Shown here: one piece after another, positions 32,933 to 40,548 of the stretch
Layout: every line of letters begins with the position of its first letter
Position numbering within the stretch: position 1 is the first letter of the stretch
Assembly: GCA_023392635.1 (NCBI GenBank)
Contig: JAEVYS010000056.1
Coordinates: forward strand, 1 to 64,000
Origin: Actinomycetes bacterium
GTDB lineage: Bacteria > Actinomycetota > Actinomycetes > Propionibacteriales > Propionibacteriaceae
Length of the DNA stretch: 64,000 bases
Direction of reading: 5' to 3'
Notes under the pieces: generated by a model
What the model saw: only the letters and a program-made list of their open reading frames with translations
Databases searched by the model: none
What the model was told of the DNA's origin: nothing
Made by a program: the position numbers and the translations under genes

Positions 32933-33210
32933 CGGTCGCTCCCATCCGACACGTAGCAGACAGTCCGCTGATCCCCATTCTCCGCCGGCCTGCAACCGGG
33001 ACCGGTGACCCGACCCACCAGCACCGGCGGGGTCCCACGGTCGGCGTCGGCTTGACCTTTTGTCGGCCTCGGGGCCAACCCCGGTCGGGTCTGCCGATGC
33101 GGGAGCCGCTCGACAGCAGCGAACCTGTGAACCCGACTTCTGGTGGTTCTCGCCCCTGGGTCGGCCACCAGGTCCACGGCGGGCAGTGGATGCGGAAGGC
33201 GATGTCACCA
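32933..33210. other. Non-coding stretch inside the repeat-flanked segment
   Basis: About 280 nt between the hydrolase start and the second repeat. I see no gene with plausible start and codon use, and no hairpin larger than a few bases. The hydrolase's own promoter should be in the first part. Confidence 0.5.
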
Positions 33211-33310
33211 GCGCCACCGGACAGACGCCCCCGATCCTCACATCCGCCCCCGAAATTCCGGGGGCGGATGTGAGGATCGGGGGCGTCTGTCGGGAAATGG
33301 AGCGGATGAC
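33211..33310. repeat. 100-bp direct repeat, copy 2 (at the tRNA-Gly 3' end)
   Basis: Second copy of the repeat at 31997-32096. The palindrome has 33-bp arms (33220-33252 and 33259-33291). The two base differences from copy 1 are at 33243 and 33268, which pair with each other, so the stem stays perfect. It lies directly beyond the CCA end of tRNA-Gly and can act as that gene's terminator. Confidence 0.9.
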
Positions 33311-33371
33311 GGGAATCGAACCCGCACTGTCAGCTTGGGAAGCTGATGTTCTGCCATTGAACTACATCCGC
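33298..33371 (-). tRNA. tRNA-Gly (anticodon CCC)
   Basis: Folds as a complete cloverleaf on the minus strand: 7-bp acceptor stem gcggatg/catccgc, D arm gttc/gaac, anticodon stem tcagc/gctga with loop ttcccaa (anticodon CCC, glycine codon GGG), a 4-nt variable loop and a T arm with ttcgatt. The discriminator is T and the CCA end is encoded (33298-33300 on the plus strand read tgg). The palindromic repeat starts 6 nt after the CCA. The 3' end of the gene is duplicated at about 32084-32096. Confidence 0.95.
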
Positions 33372-33578
33372 GTGTCGCCCGGGCGGACCTCCCAGGACGC
33401 GCGTGCAGCAGTCTAGCCAAAGGCCCAGTCGGCCTGCGAACTCTGCAGCCGAGTTCGCCTCTCGCGCCGCCACTCCGTCGAAACCGTGCGGGTCTTGGCA
33501 TGATGTCTGCCAGACTGCTCCTGAACGTGGGCGGCAGAGCGCGGGCAGGCGAGGGCGCATTTCCTGGGAGCGAGGCGG

Positions 33579-34265
33579 GTGACAAGACAAGACCGGGCCA
33601 TCACGATCGTCGAGTTGATCACTCACGCCATGGCGGCGATCGACGGTGGTGAGCAGGCCGAGCAGTTGGTGTGCAGCACGCTGGCCAAGGCCGCAGGAGC
33701 CGAGAGCGGCGTCCTGATCGGCCTCGATGTCGGCCGCCGCCTCCACCTGCACGCGTCCTGGCCCGACCAGCGCCGCGCCGCAGTCCTCGCCGAGGTGGCC
33801 ATGCACGGCGGACGCCACCCCGACGGCCACCTCCACCTGGCCCAGCATCCCGTCCTCGGCGAGATCGTCACCATCGGGCCCGACCTGGAGCAGCAGAACT
33901 CCGAGCAGGCGCGCGTCCTCGCCCTCGCGCGGCGTGGCGGCTTCAGCCCGGACGCCCACGCGCTGTTCGGCGAGGCGGCCGCTCCCGTGCTGCTGCTGCT
34001 GCCGCACGTCGCCGAAGCCTGCCGGCGCGAGCAGCGCACGCGAACCGCGGCCGACGCCGCGGCGGCACTCAACCTGACCGCCCGCGAGGTGGAGGTGCTC
34101 CAGCTGCTCTCCGAGGGCCTGCTCGCCCGCACGATCGCGGCCCGCCTGGGACTCTCGCCGCGTACGGTGCACAAGCACCTGAGCAACGTCTACAGCAAGC
34201 TGGGGGTCCACGACCGGCTGGTCGCGGTCAGCATCGCGCGCGCCCAGGGGCTGATCGCCGCCTGA
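33579..34265 (+). CDS. LuxR-family transcriptional regulator
   Basis: A 228-aa regulator with a C-terminal LuxR/NarL helix-turn-helix (about 165-225): LTAREVEVLQLLSEGLLARTI, then ARLGLSPRTVHKHLSNVYSK and LGVHDRLVAV. The N-terminal 150 residues look like a degenerate GAF-type sensor domain and carry no phospho-accepting Asp motif, so it is not a classical response regulator. Start is GTG at 33579 with gagg upstream. It is a stand-alone gene, 84 nt before a DUF1707 gene with its own promoter. Target unknown. Confidence 0.82.
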   Translation: MTRQDRAITIVELITHAMAAIDGGEQAEQLVCSTLAKAAGAESGVLIGLDVGRRLHLHASWPDQRRAAVLAEVAMHGGRHPDGHLHLAQHPVLGEIVTIGPDLEQQNSEQARVLALARRGGFSPDAHALFGEAAAPVLLLLPHVAEACRREQRTRTAADAAAALNLTAREVEVLQLLSEGLLARTIAARLGLSPRTVHKHLSNVYSKLGVHDRLVAVSIARAQGLIAA

Positions 34266-34337
34266 CGGGATCGGGGACTCCCCCCAAACCACCCTCATCC
34301 ACCCCTCTCCTCCTACCCGCGAGCGCGTGGAGGGGCT

Positions 34338-34343
34338 TAGGTT
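34338..34343 (+). promoter_or_regulatory. -10 box, leaderless start of DUF1707 gene
   Basis: TAGGTT, 6 nt before the ATG at 34350, without a ribosome site. Confidence 0.55.
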
Positions 34344-34349
34344 CGAGCC

Positions 34350-34973
34350 ATGTCCAATCCTCTCGAGCCGACCGATGTCGGTCCCGCCGTCGGCGGCGAC
34401 CTGTCGGCCACCAACGCCGACCGTGATCATGTGATCACCCTGCTCAACACCGCCCAGGCCGAAGGCCGCCTGACTCCGGCCGAACGCGACGACCGGATCG
34501 CCGCCGCCCGGCGCGCCGAGACGTTCGACGACCTCGTACCGCTCACCCGCGACCTGGTCAGCCCGACCGGGCCCGCGGCCCGTCCCGTCGTCAACTACGA
34601 CGAGGACAACGCCAGCCAGGCCGCCGACCAGATCGTCGCCATCTTCGCCGGCACCACCCGCAAGCACACCTGGCGGGTGCGGCGGAACACCTCCATCCTC
34701 GCCATGTTCGGCGGCGTGGACCTGGACCTCACCCAGGCCACGTTCGAGTCCCACGAGCTCACCTTCAACGTGTTCTGCCTGTTCGGCGGCGTCGACGTGG
34801 TCGTCCCGCCCGGCACGGACGTGGACAGCCAGGTGATCGCCGTGTTCGGCGGCTCCGACGTCGGCAAGCTGGTTCCCCCCGATCCGTCGGCGCCCCGGCT
34901 CGTGGTCAAGGGCTTCTGCGGCTTCGGCGGCGTGAACGTCCGCAATCCGAAGGATCGCAGCAAGCGCCACTAG
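34350..34973 (+). CDS. DUF1707/LiaF-like protein
   Basis: A 207-aa soluble protein. Residues about 18-70 are a DUF1707 (SHOCT-like) domain: NADRDHVITLLNTAQAEGRL, then TPAERDDRIAAARRAETFDDL. Residues about 105-195 match the C-terminal cell-wall stress domain of LiaF-type proteins, with the repeated FGGVDLDL and LFGGVDVVVP blocks of a right-handed beta-helix. The pair is common in actinobacteria; the function is not settled, though LiaF domains sense envelope stress. Its TAG stop also forms the -10 box of the next gene. Confidence 0.82.
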   Translation: MSNPLEPTDVGPAVGGDLSATNADRDHVITLLNTAQAEGRLTPAERDDRIAAARRAETFDDLVPLTRDLVSPTGPAARPVVNYDEDNASQAADQIVAIFAGTTRKHTWRVRRNTSILAMFGGVDLDLTQATFESHELTFNVFCLFGGVDVVVPPGTDVDSQVIAVFGGSDVGKLVPPDPSAPRLVVKGFCGFGGVNVRNPKDRSKRH

Positions 34974-34976
34974 ATT
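34971..34976 (+). promoter_or_regulatory. -10 box overlapping a stop codon, leaderless start of PH-domain gene
   Basis: TAGATT: its first three bases are the TAG stop of the DUF1707 gene, and it lies 6 nt before the ATG at 34983. Confidence 0.55.
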
Positions 34977-34982
34977 CGACGT

Positions 34983-35468
34983 ATGAGCGAGCTGTTCACA
35001 CCGGACGCCGACTGGAAGCGGCTGCCGTCGCGCTACGTCGCTGCCCGGCGGCTGGGCTCGCTCGTCACCAACATGGTGGCGTCTGCCGTCGCCGTCCTCG
35101 CGACCGGCTTCCTCATCGACTGGTCGTGGGCACCATGGGTGGCCGCGGGTGCGGCGGCGTGGACGATCTGGCGCGTGGTCCGTGCGGGACGCTGGGTGCG
35201 CACCTTCGGGTACGCCGAGCGGGCGGAGGACCTGCTGATCACGTCCGGGCTGTGGAACAAGCGGCTCACCGCCATCCCGTACGGCCGGATGCTGTCGGTG
35301 AACGTGGAGTCGGGGCCCATCGATCGGGCGTGGGGCCTGGCCCGGGTGCAGCTGGTCACGGCCAGCGTCCAGTCGGCCGGGCACATTCCCGGGCTCCCCC
35401 AGGCCGAGGCGGCCCGGCTCCGTGATCGTTTGATCGCCGCCGGGGAGGCCCAGGCGCTGCCGCTATGA
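34983..35468 (+). CDS. Bacterial PH-domain protein, YdbS-like
   Basis: A 161-aa membrane protein: two hydrophobic segments (about 30-52 and 55-70), then one bacterial PH domain (PF03703) with ERAEDLLITSGLWNKRLTAI, PYGRMLSVNVESGPIDRAWGL and the C-terminal AEAARLRDRLIAA. This is the small partner of the YdbS-YdbT pair known in Bacillus. The next gene overlaps it by 4 nt (ATGA), so the two are translated together. Role unknown, possibly envelope stress or toxin tolerance. Confidence 0.85.
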   Translation: MSELFTPDADWKRLPSRYVAARRLGSLVTNMVASAVAVLATGFLIDWSWAPWVAAGAAAWTIWRVVRAGRWVRTFGYAERAEDLLITSGLWNKRLTAIPYGRMLSVNVESGPIDRAWGLARVQLVTASVQSAGHIPGLPQAEAARLRDRLIAAGEAQALPL

Positions 35469-36976
35469 CGGACGGCCCCGCGCTCCCCCCGCCCGCCGCG
35501 GACGCCGGGACGGTGGAGAAGCGGACCGAGCGCCCGCATCCGCTGACCCCCTTCATCCGGGGATGGGTGGTGCTCCTGGCCGCGGTCATCGCGTTCGGCC
35601 GTGACTTCGTCTCGTTCGGCCCGGATCGCCGCCCCCTGCCCCCGCTGGGGTTCCTCCTCGGCGGCATCGCCGTGGTCGCCGTCGTCGCAGCCGCCGCCGG
35701 GTTCGTGTCCTGGCGCTTCACACGGTTCGTCATCGACCACGAGGAACTGCGCATCGAATCCGGGGCGATCTTCCGCCGCTCCACCCGGATCGCGTTCGAC
35801 AAGGTTCAATCGATCGACGTCGTCCAGCCCCTCGCCGCGCGGCTGTTCGGCCTCGCCGAGCTGCAGGTCGACGTCGGCTCCCACGAGCGGTTCAAGGTGC
35901 GCTACCTGCAGCTGACCAGGGCCTACGCGCTGCGCGACTACCTGCTGGCGCGCGCCCGTGGCTACCAGGCCGAGGCTGCAGAGCATGCCGCCCCCACCAC
36001 TGTCCTGGCCGACCTCAACGAGGCCGACGAGGTGCTGGTGCAGGTGCCGCCCCAGACGCTGCTGCTCGCGGCCGTGACGTCACACGAGTTCTGGGGAATC
36101 GTCCTGAGCGGCGTGGTGCTCGCGGTCGGCGGGGTCGTGAGTGGCCAGTGGTGGCTCGTGCTGGCCGCGGCCATTCCCACCCTCAGCGGCGTCTTCGGGT
36201 TCGTCGCCCGTCGCGTCACCGGGCAGTTCAACTACACGCTCTCGCGACGGGCGCACGGCCTGCGGATCTCGCGAGGGCTGACCAGCCTCACCAGCCAGTC
36301 GCTCCCGCCTCGCCGCGTCCAGGCGGCGCAGGTCAGCCAGTCGCCGGTGTGGCGGGTGCTCGGCCTGTACCGCGTCGACATCGAAGTGATCGGCTGGGGG
36401 CACGTCACCGAGGACGAGGACAAGACCGGGGTGTCCTCGATCCTGCTGCCCGCCGGCAGCATGGAGCAGGTTCGGGTGGCGCTGGCCGCAATCTGGCCGC
36501 GGGCCGACTTCACGACCGTGCCCCTGCAGGGGGCTCCTGCCCGCGCGCGGTGGCTGCACCCCCTCTCGCAGCCGTTCCTGCGCTGGGGGCACGACGACCA
36601 GCTGGTCGTGTCGCAGCACGGCTGGCTGGTGCGCCGCTGGCAACTCGTGCCGCACGTCCGTGCCCAGTCGGTGCGCATCGTGCAGGGACCGGTCTCCCGC
36701 CTGCTCGGCATCGCCGATCTCGAGTTCGACACCGCGGGCGAGCACATCGCGGCGCACGCCTGCGGCCTGGAGGCCTCCACCCTGCGCGAACGCCAGGCCG
36801 AGTTGCTGCGACTCGTCCACCACCGTCCCGAATTCGACCTGTCCGAACCCTTCCTTCCCGACGCCGCCGCGGCCGCGGCCGCCGAGCCCGTGGCAGATGC
36901 GGAGTCGGCTCAGACGGACGGCCCGGAGGCCCTGCGCGCCGACCAGGCGGAGGACACCATCTCGTCCACCGAGTAG
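35465..36976 (+). CDS. Bacterial PH-domain protein, YdbT-like
   Basis: A 503-aa membrane protein with two pairs of hydrophobic segments (about 37-80 and about 200-240) and three bacterial PH domains. The first has TRFVIDHEELRIESGAIFRR and IAFDKVQSIDVVQPLAARLF; the second RRAHGLRISRGLTSL and QAAQVSQSPVWRVLGLYRV; the third LVVSQHGWLVRRWQLVPHVR and SVRIVQGPVSRLLGIADLEF. It matches YdbT, the large partner of the preceding gene. The last 67 nt overlap the convergent galE gene; this acidic, Ala-rich tail (about 470-503) is not conserved and may be dispensable. Confidence 0.86.
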   Translation: MTDGPALPPPAADAGTVEKRTERPHPLTPFIRGWVVLLAAVIAFGRDFVSFGPDRRPLPPLGFLLGGIAVVAVVAAAAGFVSWRFTRFVIDHEELRIESGAIFRRSTRIAFDKVQSIDVVQPLAARLFGLAELQVDVGSHERFKVRYLQLTRAYALRDYLLARARGYQAEAAEHAAPTTVLADLNEADEVLVQVPPQTLLLAAVTSHEFWGIVLSGVVLAVGGVVSGQWWLVLAAAIPTLSGVFGFVARRVTGQFNYTLSRRAHGLRISRGLTSLTSQSLPPRRVQAAQVSQSPVWRVLGLYRVDIEVIGWGHVTEDEDKTGVSSILLPAGSMEQVRVALAAIWPRADFTTVPLQGAPARARWLHPLSQPFLRWGHDDQLVVSQHGWLVRRWQLVPHVRAQSVRIVQGPVSRLLGIADLEFDTAGEHIAAHACGLEASTLRERQAELLRLVHHRPEFDLSEPFLPDAAAAAAAEPVADAESAQTDGPEALRADQAEDTISSTE

Positions 36977-37890
36977 CGCATCGCCCAGTCGAGGTCGGCG
37001 GCGGCAGCCGCGCCGTCGGCGACGATGCGGGCGGGATCTCCGGGACGCCGCTCCGCGATCTGGGGGGTGAAGTGGACGCCGGTGACCCGTGCCATCGCGT
37101 CCATGATCTGGCGGACGCTGAGCCCCTCGCCGCTGCCCAGGTTGTAGGCCTTGCGCAGGGGGCGACCCGCGACCAGCGCCTGTGCCGCGGCGACGTGCGA
37201 AACGGCCAGGTCGCCGACGTGCACGTAGTCGCGGACGCAGGTGCCGTCCGGGGTGTCGTAGTCGTCGCCGTTGATCCTCGGCGTGCGCCCTTCGAGGAGC
37301 GCCTCGATGACCAGCGGAAAGAGGTTGTGCGGGCTGGCGTCGTAGACCTCGTCCGTGGCGGAGCCGACCACGTTGAAATAGCGGAGGCTGACGCCGGCGA
37401 AGCCGTCGGTGGCTCGTGAGACGTCGTTGATCAGCCACTCGCCGATCAGCTTCGACTCCCCGTAGGGCGACTCGGGGGCGTTCGGCGAGTCCTCGGTCAC
37501 CAGTTCGGTGGCCGGCGTCCCGTACACGGCGGCCGAGGACGAGAAGACGATGTTCTTCACGCCGGCCTCCGCCATCGCGGCGAGCACGCTGGCCGTGCCG
37601 GTCACGTTCTGCGCGTAGGTGTGCAACGGGCGCTGCACCGACACCCCGGCGTACTTGAAGCCCGCGACGTGGATGACTCCTGCGCAGGAGTGCCGCCGCA
37701 GCAGGCTGCTCACCCCTTCGGTGTCGAGGATGTCACCCTGGACGAACGGGACGCCCGCCGGCACGAAGGCCGCGATGCCGGAGGACAGGTCGTCGAGGAC
37801 CACCGGCGCCAGCCCTTTCGCCTGCAGGGCGCGCACCACGTGCGCCCCGATGTAGCCTGCCCCGCCGGTCACCAGCCATGTCGTCGTCAC
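36910..37890 (-). CDS. galE: UDP-glucose 4-epimerase
   Basis: Interconverts UDP-glucose and UDP-galactose, joining galactose use (and galA at 24.6-26.9 kb) to wall sugar supply. It is 326 aa. The NAD motif is WLVTGGAGYIGAHVV (about 5-19), the catalytic Ser-Tyr-Lys is VFSSSAAVYG with SPYGESKLIGEW (Tyr about 143), and RYFNVVGS and DGTCVRDYVHVGDL are typical GalE blocks. The GTG at 37890 has a TAGACT box 7 nt upstream and no ribosome site. Its 3' end overlaps the convergent PH-domain gene by 67 nt. Confidence 0.92.
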   Translation of the reverse strand: MTTTWLVTGGAGYIGAHVVRALQAKGLAPVVLDDLSSGIAAFVPAGVPFVQGDILDTEGVSSLLRRHSCAGVIHVAGFKYAGVSVQRPLHTYAQNVTGTASVLAAMAEAGVKNIVFSSSAAVYGTPATELVTEDSPNAPESPYGESKLIGEWLINDVSRATDGFAGVSLRYFNVVGSATDEVYDASPHNLFPLVIEALLEGRTPRINGDDYDTPDGTCVRDYVHVGDLAVSHVAAAQALVAGRPLRKAYNLGSGEGLSVRQIMDAMARVTGVHFTPQIAERRPGDPARIVADGAAAAADLDWAMRYSVDEMVSSAWSARRASGPSV

Positions 37891-37897
37891 GCTCGGA

Positions 37898-37903
37898 AGT
37901 CTA
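37898..37903 (-). promoter_or_regulatory. -10 box, leaderless start of galE
   Basis: TAGACT on the minus strand, 7 nt before the GTG at 37890. Confidence 0.55.
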
Positions 37904-38018
37904 GAGGTGGGCGCCCCTCGCGCAGCCGGCGGACGGCATGTCCGTCGGGTGCCCCACGACGTGCGACCTTGGCCGCTCGCGCTTCCTGCGCGCGGACGCG
38001 CGCGTGGCGCTTGGCGTC

Positions 38019-38024
38019 TAGGGT
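38019..38024 (+). promoter_or_regulatory. -10 box, leaderless start of ppgK
   Basis: TAGGGT, 6 nt before the ATG at 38031. Confidence 0.55.
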
Positions 38025-38030
38025 GTCCCC

Positions 38031-38807
38031 ATGCAGACTCAACCCGTTTTGGGCATCGACATCGGTGGTTCGGGGATCAAGGGCGCCCTGGTCGACCTGG
38101 ACGCCGGGGACTTCGCGACCGAGCGCGTGCGCATCCCGACGCCGGCCGAGTCCACTCCCGCCAATGTCGCCGCGGTGGTGGCCGAGATCGTCTCCGGCTT
38201 CTCCGGCCAGATGGGCGACGGCCCGATCGGTGTCACGATCCCCGCCGTCGTCACCCACGGCATCACCCGCTCGGCCGCCAACATCCACAAGTCGTGGATC
38301 GACGCGCCGGCCGAGCGGATCTTCGAGGAGCGCCTCGGCCGTGACGTCGTGCTGGTCAACGACGCGGACGCCGCCGGCGTGGCGGAGGTCATGTTCGGAG
38401 CGGCCAAGGGCAACGAGGGCCTGGTCCTGATGACGACGCTGGGCACCGGCATCGGCAGCGCACTCATCTATCGCGGCGTGCTCGTGCCGAACACCGAGCT
38501 GGGCCACCTCGAGATCGACGGCCATGACGCCGAGAGCCAGGCCGCCGCGTCCATCAAGACGGCGCTGGGGTTGTCCTACGAGGAGTACGTGCCGCGACTG
38601 CAGCGCTACTACGAGCGGGTCGAGGCACTGTTCTGGCCCGACCTGTTCGTGGTCGGCGGCGGGGTCTCCAAGGCGGCGGACAAGTTCATGCCGCAGCTCA
38701 GGCTGAAGACGCCGATCGTCCCCGCTCACCTGCGCAACCGCGCGGGCATCATCGGCGCCGCGTGGCTCGCTGTCGACAAGGTGGCGCACCCCGAGCGCCT
38801 CGCCTGA
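38031..38807 (+). CDS. ppgK: Polyphosphate glucokinase
   Basis: Phosphorylates glucose with polyphosphate, and usually also ATP, to glucose 6-phosphate; typical of actinobacteria. At 258 aa it has the length of PpgK, shorter than most ROK kinases. Phosphate-binding motif 1 is LGIDIGGSGIKGALVDL (about 7-23). The catalytic Asp is in VLVNDADAAGVAE (about 112), TLGTGIGSALIYRG is phosphate motif 2, and LGHLEIDGHDAE occurs where ROK zinc ligands lie. The VVGGGVSKAADKF adenosine block is present. The gene has its own leaderless promoter and converges on argS. Glucose released by glycogen or alpha-galactoside breakdown would be its substrate. Confidence 0.92.
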   Translation: MQTQPVLGIDIGGSGIKGALVDLDAGDFATERVRIPTPAESTPANVAAVVAEIVSGFSGQMGDGPIGVTIPAVVTHGITRSAANIHKSWIDAPAERIFEERLGRDVVLVNDADAAGVAEVMFGAAKGNEGLVLMTTLGTGIGSALIYRGVLVPNTELGHLEIDGHDAESQAAASIKTALGLSYEEYVPRLQRYYERVEALFWPDLFVVGGGVSKAADKFMPQLRLKTPIVPAHLRNRAGIIGAAWLAVDKVAHPERLA

Positions 38808-38825
38808 GCGGGCGGCCGCCGGAGG

Positions 38826-40460
38826 CTACATCCGGTCGGGCGCCTCGATGCCGAGCAGGGAGAGGCCGGTGGCCAGCACCTTGCGGGTGGCTGCGCACAA
38901 CGCCAGGCGCGAGGTCTGCACCTCGCCCTCGCTCTTGAGCACCGGGCACTGCTCGTAGAAGGAGCTCAACGCGCCCGCCAGCTCGTAGAGGTAACCGCAC
39001 AGGCGGTGCGGCTGCAGCGTCTCACCGACGGACGCGACGATCTCGCCGAACCTGGTGAGCAGCAGGGCCAGCGCCTGCTCGCTCGGCTCGTCCAGGACGG
39101 TCACTTCGCCGGACACGAAGCCCTCCGCCTCGGCCTTGCGCAGGATCTGGGTGACCCGGGCGTGCGCGTACTGCAGGTACGGCCCCGTGTCCCCGGTCGT
39201 CGCCACCATCCGCTCGGCGTCGAAGGTGTAGTCCTTCTGCAGGCCGTTCGACAGGTCGGCGTACTTGATCGCCGCCAGCGCGATCGAGGGAGCAGCCTCG
39301 CGCTCCGCGGCGTCCAGCAGCGAGTTCAGCGTCACCGCGGTGCCCTCGCGGGTGGAGAACTTCTTCCCGTCCGCTCCGAGCACCTGGCCGAAGCCGACGA
39401 ACTCGGCACTCACGTCCGGCGGCAGGTAGCCGGCCTTGGCCGCCACCGCGAACACCTGCTCGAAGTGGTGGGCCTGCGGCGCCCCGACCACGTAGATGAG
39501 CCGATCGGCGTGCAGGTCGCCGACCCGGTGCCGGATCGCGGCCAGGTCGGTGCAGGTGTAGCCGAAGCCGCCCTGGGCATTGCGGATGATCGCCGGCGCG
39601 GCGAACCCGTCCACCCACACCACGAGGGCGCCGTCGTCGACCACGGCGATGCCGCGGTCCTCCAGGTCGGCTGCCACCACCGGCAGGTCGGCGTTGTACA
39701 TCGACTCCCCGGCGAGGTCGGCGTCGGAGAGAAGGACGTTCATCCGCCGGTAGGTGGCGTTGAAGCCCGCCAGCGACACGTCGATCAGCTGCTGCCAGAT
39801 GCGCCGGGTCTCGGCGTCGCCGGACTGCAGCAGTACCACGCGGTCACGCGCGCGGGCGGCGAACTCCTCGGACTCCTTGAGGCGGCTGTTCGCCCGCTGG
39901 TAGAGCGCCTCAGCTCCGGCGAGGTCGAGGGACGCGACGTCCAGGCCCTCCAGCAGGATCTCCTCGACGAGCATGCCGAACTGCCGCCCCCAGTCACCGA
40001 TGTGGTTCTGCGGGATCACGGTGTGGCCCTGCGCGCGCAGGACGCGGGTGAAGCAGTCGCCGATGATCGTGGAGCGCAGGTGCCCCACGTGCATCTGCTT
40101 GGCGACGTTCGGCGAGGAGTAGTCGATCACGACGGTGCGCGGCTCGGCCGAAGGGCTGATCCCGGCGCCCGGTTCGGCCAGCACCTGGCTGGCGGCCCGG
40201 GCGAGCACGTCGGCGCGGATCCGCAGGTTGATGAACCCCGGCCCCGCGATCTCCAGCGGCTCGCACAGGTCGGAGAGGTCGATCTGCTCAACCAGCCGTG
40301 CCGCCACCTCGCGCGGCGGGCGACCCTCGGCGTTCGCCAGCCGCAGAGCAACGTTCGTCTGGAAGTGGCCGAACTGAGGGCGGGTCGCCGGGCGCAATTC
40401 CGGGTCCACTCCGGCGACGGACCGGACACGTTCACTCAGCAGGGACGGCAGGGACAGCAT
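38826..40460 (-). CDS. argS: Arginyl-tRNA synthetase
   Basis: Charges tRNA-Arg. The protein is 544 aa, class I. The N-terminal Add-1 domain (about 1-105) has RPQFGHFQTNVALRLA. The HIGH motif is SPNVAKQMHVGHLRSTIIGD (about 125-144), and the KMSK-like loop is GADGKKFSTREG, a known variant in this family. The C-terminal helical anticodon domain begins with TGPYLQYAHARV and ends in the conserved GIEAPDRM tail. The ATG at 40460 has a gggagga site 8 nt upstream; longer frames run antisense through the divergent glycosyltransferase gene. Confidence 0.96.
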   Translation of the reverse strand: MLSLPSLLSERVRSVAGVDPELRPATRPQFGHFQTNVALRLANAEGRPPREVAARLVEQIDLSDLCEPLEIAGPGFINLRIRADVLARAASQVLAEPGAGISPSAEPRTVVIDYSSPNVAKQMHVGHLRSTIIGDCFTRVLRAQGHTVIPQNHIGDWGRQFGMLVEEILLEGLDVASLDLAGAEALYQRANSRLKESEEFAARARDRVVLLQSGDAETRRIWQQLIDVSLAGFNATYRRMNVLLSDADLAGESMYNADLPVVAADLEDRGIAVVDDGALVVWVDGFAAPAIIRNAQGGFGYTCTDLAAIRHRVGDLHADRLIYVVGAPQAHHFEQVFAVAAKAGYLPPDVSAEFVGFGQVLGADGKKFSTREGTAVTLNSLLDAAEREAAPSIALAAIKYADLSNGLQKDYTFDAERMVATTGDTGPYLQYAHARVTQILRKAEAEGFVSGEVTVLDEPSEQALALLLTRFGEIVASVGETLQPHRLCGYLYELAGALSSFYEQCPVLKSEGEVQTSRLALCAATRKVLATGLSLLGIEAPDRM

Positions 40461-40519
40461 GGCCGCTATCCTCCCACGACCGGGATCCCCACCCACGATC
40501 ACGTCCGGAGCACTCGCGA

Positions 40520-40525
40520 TAGGGT
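40520..40525 (+). promoter_or_regulatory. -10 box of the GT4 gene
   Basis: TAGGGT. Transcription would start near 40531, giving either a leaderless start at the ATG at 40531 or an 18-nt leader carrying gagagg before the ATG at 40549. Confidence 0.45.
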
Positions 40526-40548
40526 CTGCGATGAAAGAGAGGTGCTTC

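Noticed and set aside
31997..33310. Complete integrative element at tRNA-Gly
   Set aside because: No integrase, excisionase or phage gene lies between the repeats. Only a possible remnant can be claimed.
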